A DNA stretch of 64,000 bases from contig NZ_CP113264.1 in the NCBI RefSeq assembly GCF_026642255.1, forward strand, positions 6,882,001-6,946,000. The letters are read 5' to 3'. The notes beneath the pieces are model-generated. The model was not told where the DNA came from. It worked only from the letters and a program-made list of their open reading frames with translations, and did no database searches. The position numbers and the translations under genes were made by a program. Position 1 is the first letter of the stretch. Each line of letters opens with the position of its first letter. Origin of the DNA: Streptomonospora nanhaiensis (GTDB taxonomy: Bacteria > Actinomycetota > Actinomycetes > Streptosporangiales > Streptosporangiaceae). Shown one piece after another: positions 1 through 6,043 of the stretch.

Positions 1-1
1 C

Positions 2-193
2 ATGGTCGCCGTCATGTTCACGCTGATGTTGGCGGTCTCGTTGCCGCTCGCACTCCTGACGAGTTGGCCCACGTGGCTCACGGCCCTCATCGGGAGCGGC
101 GCCAGCGGTCTGGTGAGCCCCCTCATCGTCCGCTGGATCCTCGACCGGCGCGAACGCGTCCGGAGCCGCCCCTCACGTAGCGCCGAGGAATAG
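2..193 (+). CDS. Small membrane protein, possibly 5'-truncated by the window edge
   Basis: The reading frame is open from the first bases of the window, so the true start may lie upstream. The visible 63 residues contain two hydrophobic stretches (about residues 3-22 and 25-47) separated by a Trp-Pro-Thr-Trp turn. A short Arg/Glu/Ser-rich cytoplasmic-type tail ends at a TAG stop. The shape is that of a small two-TM membrane protein such as a phage holin, but no family motif is recognisable, so no function is assigned. A second small hydrophobic frame follows at 255. Confidence 0.4.
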   Translation: MVAVMFTLMLAVSLPLALLTSWPTWLTALIGSGASGLVSPLIVRWILDRRERVRSRPSRSAEE

Positions 194-254
194 CCCCCCT
201 GCGCAACCGGCCCGCCGACCGGTCGCCTTCACCGCTCTCCTCACCGGAGTCGGA

Positions 255-431
255 GTGCAATGGGTGGCACTGGAATGGCTGACCGAAGGGCGGGTCAGCG
301 GTACGGCACTGGCTTCGACCGCTTTCTGGTCGGTGCTTCTGGCCAAGGCCGTCAGCACCTACAAGGGTGAACGCCGCGACGCCCCCGCGTCTCAGGCCGC
401 CTCTTCGGCCGAGGAAGCCCCTGCCCCATAG
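255..431 (+). CDS. Possible small membrane protein (58 aa)
   Basis: A GTG-started frame encodes about 58 residues. A hydrophobic half containing WVALEWL and ALASTAFWSVLLAKA is followed by an Ala/Ser/Glu-rich tail. The hydrophobicity continues upstream of the GTG in the same frame without another usable start, so the start is uncertain. Only a weak GGAG lies in front. Third-position GC is lower than in neighbouring genes. It could be a partner of the preceding small hydrophobic protein or a non-coding frame; it is listed mainly because nothing else explains this stretch. Confidence 0.25.
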   Translation: MQWVALEWLTEGRVSGTALASTAFWSVLLAKAVSTYKGERRDAPASQAASSAEEAPAP

Positions 432-838
432 ACGTCGGCCCCGGCGGTGATGCCGTCGTCGGAGACGTGGGCGGCTCGGCCCCGCACCGGCGCCCACGGG
501 CAGGGCCACGAACCCGGCCACCAGGTCGCGCCGCGCACCCACGCTTCCCACAAGCCCGCCTCGGAGGAGTTCTCCCAGTTCAGAGGCTCTCCTTGAGGTT
601 CGGGAGGCGCCATCCCCGGTCGGCTCCGGAATCGACGTCTACTCTGTCCTTGATTTCGGAGAGTGCTCACACGATCCGGCACCGCGACGCGGCGCCCTCT
701 CGTGGAGCGCTTCGCGGACCGTCGCGCTCACGCGTCCGCCCACGCCCCCTTCCCCGCCGGCCGCGCCGGTCCGGGTGACGGCTGGCGGGCGGCGGCCCCT
801 GCGGCAGGCGTTCCCCCACCAGGAGACGAGGCGGAACC
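432..838. other. Stretch without a convincing gene
   Basis: Frames here are short, Arg/Pro-rich and lack ribosome binding sites. The only clear signal is GAGGCGG just before the methyltransferase start at 839. Confidence 0.5.
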
Positions 839-1621
839 ATGCACGAGCGCGTCGAGCACTCGAACACCCGCGGCACCACACCTTCCCCCGGGCTCGGGGG
901 CGCCGCGGGCGGGACCCCGGCCCCGTCCTCGTCCGCCGTCGTCGCCGGGAGCACGCTCCTGGTCGAGCGGGCGCTCTCGGAGGGCCGGAGGAACTTCGAC
1001 GCCCTCGGCCGTTCCTGGGACCTGCTGCCCGGGGTGTTCTCGCCCGCGCTCACCTCCAGCACCGGGTTCTACACCCGCCACCTCCCCTTCCCGCAGGGGG
1101 GCCGCTTCCTGGAGATCGGCTGCGGCGCCGGGGTGACCGCCGTGCAGGCCGCGCTCTCCGGGTGCGCCGGGGTGACCGCGGTCGACATCGGTCCCGCCGC
1201 CGCCGCGAACACCGCCCGCAACGCCCGGCGCCACGGCGTCTCCTCCCGGGTCAGGGTCGTGGTCGGCGACGTGTTCGACGCCGTCCCCGACACCGGGTAC
1301 GACCTCGTCTTCTGGGCCATCCCCTACGTCGCCATGCCCGAGGGCTACGAGCACCCCTGCGATCTGACCCGCGCGGTCTTCGACGTCGGCCACCACTGCT
1401 GCCGCTCCTACCTCGCCGGCGCGCGCGCCGTCCTCGCGCCCCGGGGCCGGCTCTTCCTGGGGTTCGGGGACATCGGCTACCGCGACGCGATGGAGGACCT
1501 CGCGGCCGCCCACGGCTGGCGGCCCGAACTCCTGGCCGCCGAACGGGCCGAGCCCGATCACCACATCGAGCACCAGATGTTCGAGCTGCACGACACCACC
1601 CGCACGGCGGGGGACGCCTGA
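839..1621 (+). CDS. Class I SAM-dependent methyltransferase (PrmC/HemK-like fold)
   Basis: The 260-residue protein begins with a Gly/Ala/Ser-rich stretch of about 40 residues. A Rossmann methyltransferase domain follows, with SAM-binding motif I FLEIGCGAG and an acidic end of strand 2 (VTAVDIG). The sequence WAIPYVA lies where PrmC-like enzymes carry NPPY. The C-terminus ends in a His/Glu-rich segment (DHHIEHQMFEL). The substrate cannot be told from sequence; the altered NPPY motif argues against a standard glutamine methyltransferase. GAGGCGG lies 4 bases before the ATG. It converges on the next gene. Confidence 0.75.
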   Translation: MHERVEHSNTRGTTPSPGLGGAAGGTPAPSSSAVVAGSTLLVERALSEGRRNFDALGRSWDLLPGVFSPALTSSTGFYTRHLPFPQGGRFLEIGCGAGVTAVQAALSGCAGVTAVDIGPAAAANTARNARRHGVSSRVRVVVGDVFDAVPDTGYDLVFWAIPYVAMPEGYEHPCDLTRAVFDVGHHCCRSYLAGARAVLAPRGRLFLGFGDIGYRDAMEDLAAAHGWRPELLAAERAEPDHHIEHQMFELHDTTRTAGDA

Positions 1622-1661
1622 CCGGACGCCGGCTCGCGGCCGTCGGCCCCCGGGGACCGCG

Positions 1662-2261
1662 TCACCCGTCGGTGCGGCGGAACCGGTACCACTGCGGGGA
1701 GGTGCGGTCCATCGGCCACCCCAGGCCGGCGGTGTCCGCGTCCTCGGCGGCGAGGAGCTCCCACCCCGGGAACGCCGCCTCGACGTCCGCCCGCGAGACG
1801 CCCTCGACGAGTCGGCTGTACCGCGACGGCCCGAACGCGAGCAGCAGCAGGGCGGCCCCCGGCGCGGCGAGCGCCGTCACGCCCCGCCCCTCCGCGGCCC
1901 GCTGGTCCGGGTCGAGGCCCTGGAAGCAGCCGACGTCGAGGAAGAGGTCGAACGCGCCCAGGCCGGCCGTCTCCAGGGCGGTCGCGTCGCCCACGGCGTA
2001 GGAGACGTCCGCAGGGCCCTTGCGCCGGGCCGCCGCGATCGCCGCCGGGACGATGTCGACGCCCACCGCCTCCCACCCGCGCCGGGCGAGCTCGGGGGTG
2101 AACTGTCCGCGTCCGCAGCCGATGTCCAGCGCCCGCCCGGGGCCGGTCGGGCGCTCCCGCGCCTCGCGGTCGAGGAGGGAGCCGAGCTGGGCCCCGCCCG
2201 CGGCGCCGTAGCGCTCCCAGGGCGTGAGGCCGAGACGATACATCCACGCGTATTTCGTCAT
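1662..2261 (-). CDS. Class I SAM-dependent methyltransferase
   Basis: The 199-residue protein has the SAM motif ALDIGCGRGQF, then VGVDI at the end of strand 2 and GDAT before motif III. This is typical of the broad Methyltransf_25/TehB-like group. LFLDVGCFQGL occupies the post-II region. No Shine-Dalgarno sequence is visible; instead TACGTT stands six bases before the ATG, which fits a TANNNT -10 box of a leaderless transcript. The substrate is unknown. It is convergent with the methyltransferase at 839-1621. Confidence 0.75.
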   Translation of the reverse strand: MTKYAWMYRLGLTPWERYGAAGGAQLGSLLDREARERPTGPGRALDIGCGRGQFTPELARRGWEAVGVDIVPAAIAAARRKGPADVSYAVGDATALETAGLGAFDLFLDVGCFQGLDPDQRAAEGRGVTALAAPGAALLLLAFGPSRYSRLVEGVSRADVEAAFPGWELLAAEDADTAGLGWPMDRTSPQWYRFRRTDG

Positions 2262-2651
2262 GGTCCCAACGTAGGCCTGTCCTCCGGAGCGGTCCGGCCA
2301 ACCCCCTTGAACCGCCTCCGGGGCAGCGGATCCGCACGTCGGGGGTCCGGGCTCCGCCGCCGGGAGCGGCGGATCCGACCGTTCCGGCGGCGCGAGCGGG
2401 GCGGGACCGCTGCTCCCCTGTCAGGGCTGCCGCGCCCGGCCCCGGCAGGAGCGCCGGTGGCCGGTCTCCGGGGCCTGGACCCCGCAGGCCCGGCTCCGCC
2501 TTCCCCTGCCTCTTCCGCGCGCCCGTACGCGGCGCCGCGTCGTCTATGGTTGGCGCGAGTAGATCCCTGATGAGACAGGGGTTCCGGGCGCGCCAGCGCC
2601 GGTTCCCCCGCTCTGTGGCGTGAACCCCCTTGCAGCGAGGTAGAGACCCCT
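2262..2651. other. Divergent promoter region between two methyltransferase genes
   Basis: This 390-base gap separates genes transcribed away from each other and must hold both promoters. A short inverted repeat CCCTG/CAGGG (2565-2569 and 2576-2580) is visible. GCGAGGTAGAG precedes the downstream ATG. No convincing frame was seen. Confidence 0.4.
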
Positions 2652-3473
2652 ATGACCGACAACCCGTCCCCGTCCACCCCCGACAGCTCCGGCCGGCCGC
2701 CGCAGATCGACACCACGCGGACCCACTCGGCCCGCATCTGGAACTACTGGATGGGCGGCAAGGACAACTACCCGGTCGACCGCGAGGCGGGCGACGCGGT
2801 GGCCGAGTTCTTCCCGGAGATCAGGGACCTGGCCCGCACGAGCCGTGACTTCCTGATCCGCGTGGTCACCCACCTGGCGGGGGAGGCGGGGATCCGCCAG
2901 TTCCTCGACATCGGCACGGGGATGCCCACCGCCAACAACACCCACGAGGTCGCCCAGGCCGTCGCCCCGGAGTCCCGCGTGGTCTACGTGGACAACGACC
3001 CCCTCGTGCTCGCGCACGCGCGGGCGCTCCTCGTCGGAACGCCGGAGGGGGCCACCGACTACATCGACGCCGACCTGCGCGATCCCGACAGGATCCTCGA
3101 GCAGGCCGCCCAGACCCTCGACTTCGACAAGCCCGTCGCGCTCATGCTCATGGGCATCCTGGGCCACGTGCCCGAGGACGAGATCATGCCGATCGTGGGT
3201 CGGCTCATGGACGCCCTGCCGCCCGGGAGCTACCTGGCGAGCTACGACGGCTCCAACACCAGCGAGGCCTACAACCAGGCCATCGAGGTGGGGAACAAGC
3301 AGGGCGACGTCCCCTACCTCCTGCGCAGCCCGGAGGTGATCGCCGCCCGCTTCGAGGGCCTGGAGCTGCTGGAGCCCGGCGTGGTCCCGTGCCCCCTGTG
3401 GCGTCCCGGCCCCATCGAGGTCGGCACCCGCCGCGGCATGGACCAGTACGGCGGGGTGGCGCGCAAGCCCTGA
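2652..3473 (+). CDS. SAM-dependent methyltransferase, DUF574/Methyltransf_19 family
   Basis: The 273-residue protein opens with the family hallmark TRTHSARIWNYWMGGKDNYP (about residues 17-36). It continues with FLDIGTGMPTANN as the SAM-binding loop and VVYVDNDPLVLAHARAL. This family is very common and multiplied in filamentous actinomycetes; the substrate is not established. The length is normal for the family. A GAGGTAGAG sequence precedes the ATG. Downstream, a strong hairpin separates it from the convergent ABC permease. Confidence 0.85.
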   Translation: MTDNPSPSTPDSSGRPPQIDTTRTHSARIWNYWMGGKDNYPVDREAGDAVAEFFPEIRDLARTSRDFLIRVVTHLAGEAGIRQFLDIGTGMPTANNTHEVAQAVAPESRVVYVDNDPLVLAHARALLVGTPEGATDYIDADLRDPDRILEQAAQTLDFDKPVALMLMGILGHVPEDEIMPIVGRLMDALPPGSYLASYDGSNTSEAYNQAIEVGNKQGDVPYLLRSPEVIAARFEGLELLEPGVVPCPLWRPGPIEVGTRRGMDQYGGVARKP

Positions 3474-3501
3474 CCGGGACAGCGGTCCCGGGAGCGCCGT
3501 C

Positions 3502-3534
3502 CCGGGCCGGGGCGGCACCCCCGCCCCGGCCCGG
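3502..3534. terminator. Perfect 14-bp hairpin between convergent genes
   Basis: Arms 3502-3515 (CCGGGCCGGGGCGG) and 3521-3534 are exact inverse complements around a 5-base loop. There is no T-tract. Its position between two converging stop codons suggests a bidirectional terminator. Confidence 0.75.
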
Positions 3535-3542
3535 ACAGCGCA

Positions 3543-4388
3543 CTAGTCGGGGCGGGCGAAGCGGCGCGCCCCGACGAGCAGGAACACCGCGCCGAAGACG
3601 GTCAGCGCCATCAGCTCCCCGGAGACCGGCGGCCGCACGCCCCACAGTTCCAGGCCGCGGAACATCCCGTCGGCGGCCCCGGCCGGCAGGTGGGAGACGA
3701 GGACGCGCCTGGCCGCGTCGACCGCGTAGGTCAGGGGGTTGAGGGCGGTGAGGGCGACGAGCCAGGACGGCAGCCCGTTGAGCGGGAAGAACGCCCCCGA
3801 CAGGAACACGAGGGGCCCCAGGAGCAGGCCCGTGGCGGCCTGGAAGCTCTTGGGGCTGGGCACGCAGACCGCCAGCAGCGCCCCGAGACAGGTCATGGCG
3901 AACGACGCCGGCGCCAGCACCGCGACGAACCCTGCGAAGAGGAGCGGGTCGTAGGGCACGCCCGCGAGCCCGGCGAAGAGGAGCAGGATCCCGCCGTGGC
4001 ACGTGGCGATGGTGGTGCCCGCCAGGACCTTGCCGAGCAGCAGCGACTCCCGGCGCACGGGCGCCACCAGCATCTCCCGCAGGAAGCCGAACTCCCGGTC
4101 CCACAGGATGGAGGCGCCGGTGGCGAACGCCGGCGGCTGGATGGCCATCACGAGGACGCCGGGGAAGAGGAACGTCACGTAGCCGACGCCGGAGCCGTCC
4201 TCGGGGACCACCGTCCCCAGCCCCACGCCCAGGGCGACGAGGATCAGCAGGGGTTGCAGCAGGCTGATGACGAGGTGCATCCGCTCGCGCTGGAACGTGA
4301 TCATCTCGCGCTTCCACACCGCGGCCGCCGCGCGTCCCTCGGAGGCCAGGCGCGCGGCCGTCGGGGGGACCGTCGGCGCGGGGCTCAC
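3543..4388 (-). CDS. ABC-2 type transporter permease (DrrB-like)
   Basis: The 281-residue protein starts at a GTG that overlaps the stop of the ATPase gene as GTGA, so translation is coupled. After an N-terminal cytoplasmic stretch it has about six hydrophobic segments. It shows the ABC-2 membrane features FLREMLVAPVRRESLLLGK in the first cytoplasmic loop and PLVFLSGAFFPLNGLP plus LNPLTYAVDAAR near the end, as in DrrB/NodJ-type exporters. With its ATPase it should form an efflux pump. Its place directly divergent to a lanthipeptide precursor suggests it exports or gives immunity to that peptide; that role is inferred from context only. Confidence 0.85.
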   Translation of the reverse strand: MSPAPTVPPTAARLASEGRAAAAVWKREMITFQRERMHLVISLLQPLLILVALGVGLGTVVPEDGSGVGYVTFLFPGVLVMAIQPPAFATGASILWDREFGFLREMLVAPVRRESLLLGKVLAGTTIATCHGGILLLFAGLAGVPYDPLLFAGFVAVLAPASFAMTCLGALLAVCVPSPKSFQAATGLLLGPLVFLSGAFFPLNGLPSWLVALTALNPLTYAVDAARRVLVSHLPAGAADGMFRGLELWGVRPPVSGELMALTVFGAVFLLVGARRFARPD

Positions 4389-5419
4389 GCGTCTCCCCCC
4401 TCTGCGGGCTCCGAACCGATGCTGCGGCCCGTGTAGTGCAGGAACACGTCGTCCAGGGTGGGCCGGACCAGGGACACCGACGTGACGGAGCCGCCGAGGG
4501 CCGCCATGACCGCCGGGAGCACGGCCGCCCCGTCCTCGACCCGCACGACCAGGGCGCCGTCCTCGACGGAGGGGCTCAGCCCCAGGGAGTCGGCCAGCCG
4601 CCGCGAGCACTGCCCGGGGTCGGAGGCGACCAGCACGATGCGGTCGCGGCCGATCCGCGAGCGGAGCTCGGCGGGAGTGCCGAGGGCCACGACCCGCCCC
4701 CGGTCCAGGATGGCGATCCGGTCGCAGTTGTCGGCCTCGGACAGATGGTGGGTGGTGAGCAGGACGGTGGCCCCCGTCTCGCTCCGCATCCGGTGGACGT
4801 GGCGCCAGACCTCGGCCCGGCTGTGCGGGTCGAGGCCGACCGTGGGCTCGTCCAGGAAGAGCACGTGGGGGCGGTGCAGCAGGCCGCGGGCTATCTCCAG
4901 GCGGCGCTTCATCCCGCCGGAGAGCGTGCGGACCAGGCTGCGCCGCCGGTCGAGCAGGTCGGCCAGGGTCAGCATGGCCACGACGCGCTCGCGCACCTGG
5001 CGGCGGGGGACCCCGTAGAGGGCGGCGTGGATGGCCAGGTTCTCCTCCGACGTCAGCTTGTCGTCCAGGGTGGAGCCCTGGAAGACCACGCCGATGGACC
5101 TGCGGACGGCGTCGGGGGAGACGCGGACGTCGTGCCCGGCCACCCACAGTCCGCCGCTGGTGGGCCGGGTGAGCGCGCAGAGCATCGAGATGGTGGTGGA
5201 CTTGCCCGCCCCGTTGGGTCCCAGGAACCCGAAGATCTCCCCGGGGTGGACGAGGAGGTCGAGTCCCCGGACCGCTTCGACCCCCGGGTAGGTCTTGACC
5301 AGTGCCTCTGTCCTGATCGCCGCCGGGGGCGAGGATTCGGTCCGATCCCCTGGCGCCTTTGAGGACGTCACTTCGAGCGGAACTCGGGCCTGTGTTCCTG
5401 GTTCCAATTCGCTCCTCAT
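4385..5419 (-). CDS. ABC transporter ATP-binding protein (DrrA-like)
   Basis: The 344-residue ATPase has Walker A GPNGAGKST (67-75), signature LSGGM (166-170), Walker B VLFLDE (186-191) and the switch His in LLTTHHLSEAD. The roughly 100-residue C-terminal extension ending in PTLDDVFLHYTGR is typical of the daunorubicin-resistance DrrA group. About 35 N-terminal residues precede the domain, so an internal start is possible. It is co-transcribed with the permease that follows with a 4-base overlap and is divergent from the lanthipeptide precursor 148 bases away. Probable role: export or self-protection. Confidence 0.88.
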   Translation of the reverse strand: MRSELEPGTQARVPLEVTSSKAPGDRTESSPPAAIRTEALVKTYPGVEAVRGLDLLVHPGEIFGFLGPNGAGKSTTISMLCALTRPTSGGLWVAGHDVRVSPDAVRRSIGVVFQGSTLDDKLTSEENLAIHAALYGVPRRQVRERVVAMLTLADLLDRRRSLVRTLSGGMKRRLEIARGLLHRPHVLFLDEPTVGLDPHSRAEVWRHVHRMRSETGATVLLTTHHLSEADNCDRIAILDRGRVVALGTPAELRSRIGRDRIVLVASDPGQCSRRLADSLGLSPSVEDGALVVRVEDGAAVLPAVMAALGGSVTSVSLVRPTLDDVFLHYTGRSIGSEPAEGGDA

Positions 5420-5499
5420 GGGGGCAAAACCATCCGGCTCGGGGGCCGAGCCGGGTCATCCCGCCCCACCGGCGTTTTCGCGGGGGGTGGAGGGGGATC

Positions 5500-5530
5500 A
5501 CTACCCCTGGCAAGACTACCCAAGGTAGTC
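5500..5530. promoter_or_regulatory. Repeat cluster in the divergent transporter/precursor promoter
   Basis: Two direct copies of ACTACCC start 15 bases apart (5500 and 5515). The second forms a perfect inverted repeat GACTACC-CAA-GGTAGTC (5514-5530). The geometry fits an activator or repressor site controlling the exporter, the precursor, or both. An AT-rich patch (ATTAACAAAAAGTT) lies just downstream, before the precursor ribosome binding site. Confidence 0.45.
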
Positions 5531-5566
5531 GGCCATTAACAAAAAGTTGCTAGATCTGGAGGACTC

Positions 5567-5728
5567 ATGTCCGCACAGGAACTGCCCCGCGACGCCGGAT
5601 CGCTCGACACCACCGCTCTGATCTCCCTCGGGGCCGAGACCGAGCTCATCTCCGAGCGGCTCAACCTGGAGTGCCGCAACACCTGCGTCTCCGGCTTCAC
5701 CATCCGCTGCGACGGCTACTCGCTCTAG
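5567..5728 (+). CDS. lanA: Lanthipeptide precursor peptide (class IV type)
   Basis: A GGAGGA Shine-Dalgarno lies 3 bases before an ATG that encodes 53 residues. The first part is acidic and Cys-free (residues 1-35), as expected of a leader. The last 18 residues, CRNTCVSGFTIRCDGYSL, hold Cys36, Cys40 and Cys48 with Thr39, Ser42, Thr45 and Ser52. That composition allows two or three (methyl)lanthionine rings, for example Ser42 or Thr45 to Cys48. There is no GG or GA protease site and no clear LxLQ box. The gene stands 315 bases before the modifying enzyme and divergent to the exporter. Assignment as precursor is inference from size, composition and position; leader cleavage and ring pattern cannot be read from sequence. 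Confidence 0.78.
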   Translation: MSAQELPRDAGSLDTTALISLGAETELISERLNLECRNTCVSGFTIRCDGYSL

Positions 5729-5796
5729 TCCGGCCCGGACCCGCCCGGGTACCGCCGACCCCCCGAGACGACCGTGACGCACCCCGTCGAGGCGCC

Positions 5797-5961
5797 GTGA
5801 GCACGAGCGCCGGACCTTCCGACGCGGGCCGTCCGGAGACGATCGCCCTCCTCCACCTGTGCCATGAGGGAGCGCTGCCGACCGGGGTGGACGGCAGCGC
5901 GGGGCGGCGGTCCCGGGACCGGGCCCCCTTCACCCCGCCGCACGCCGGGTTCACCGTGTGA
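5797..5961 (+). CDS. Candidate second leader-like peptide (54 aa)
   Basis: A GTG start with GAGG four bases upstream opens a 54-codon frame with high third-position GC. Its N-terminus can be laid on that of the 53-residue precursor: SA, then P-x-DAG, then T-x-AL-x-x-L followed by Glu recur in the same order (about 11 matches in 25 positions). The remainder (Gly/Arg/Pro-rich, one Cys, few Ser/Thr) does not look like a lanthionine core. It may be a degenerate duplicate precursor, a regulatory peptide, or a chance frame in the leader of the synthetase gene. Confidence 0.35.
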   Translation: MSTSAGPSDAGRPETIALLHLCHEGALPTGVDGSAGRRSRDRAPFTPPHAGFTV

Positions 5962-6043
5962 CCCCGACGCGCCGGCCGCGGGGCGGTCGGCCGCTCAGCC
6001 GGCCGCCCCGTCTTCGACACCGACGACCACGAGGGAGACCAGG

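Noticed and set aside
21..431. Treating the two left-edge small frames as one frameshifted gene
   Set aside because: The second frame has in-frame stops upstream within the first frame, and there is no homology guide to support a frameshift.
3543..5513. One 656-codon frame covering both the ABC ATPase region and the permease
   Set aside because: The ATPase motifs are in another frame; the permease begins at the GTG that overlaps the ATPase stop.
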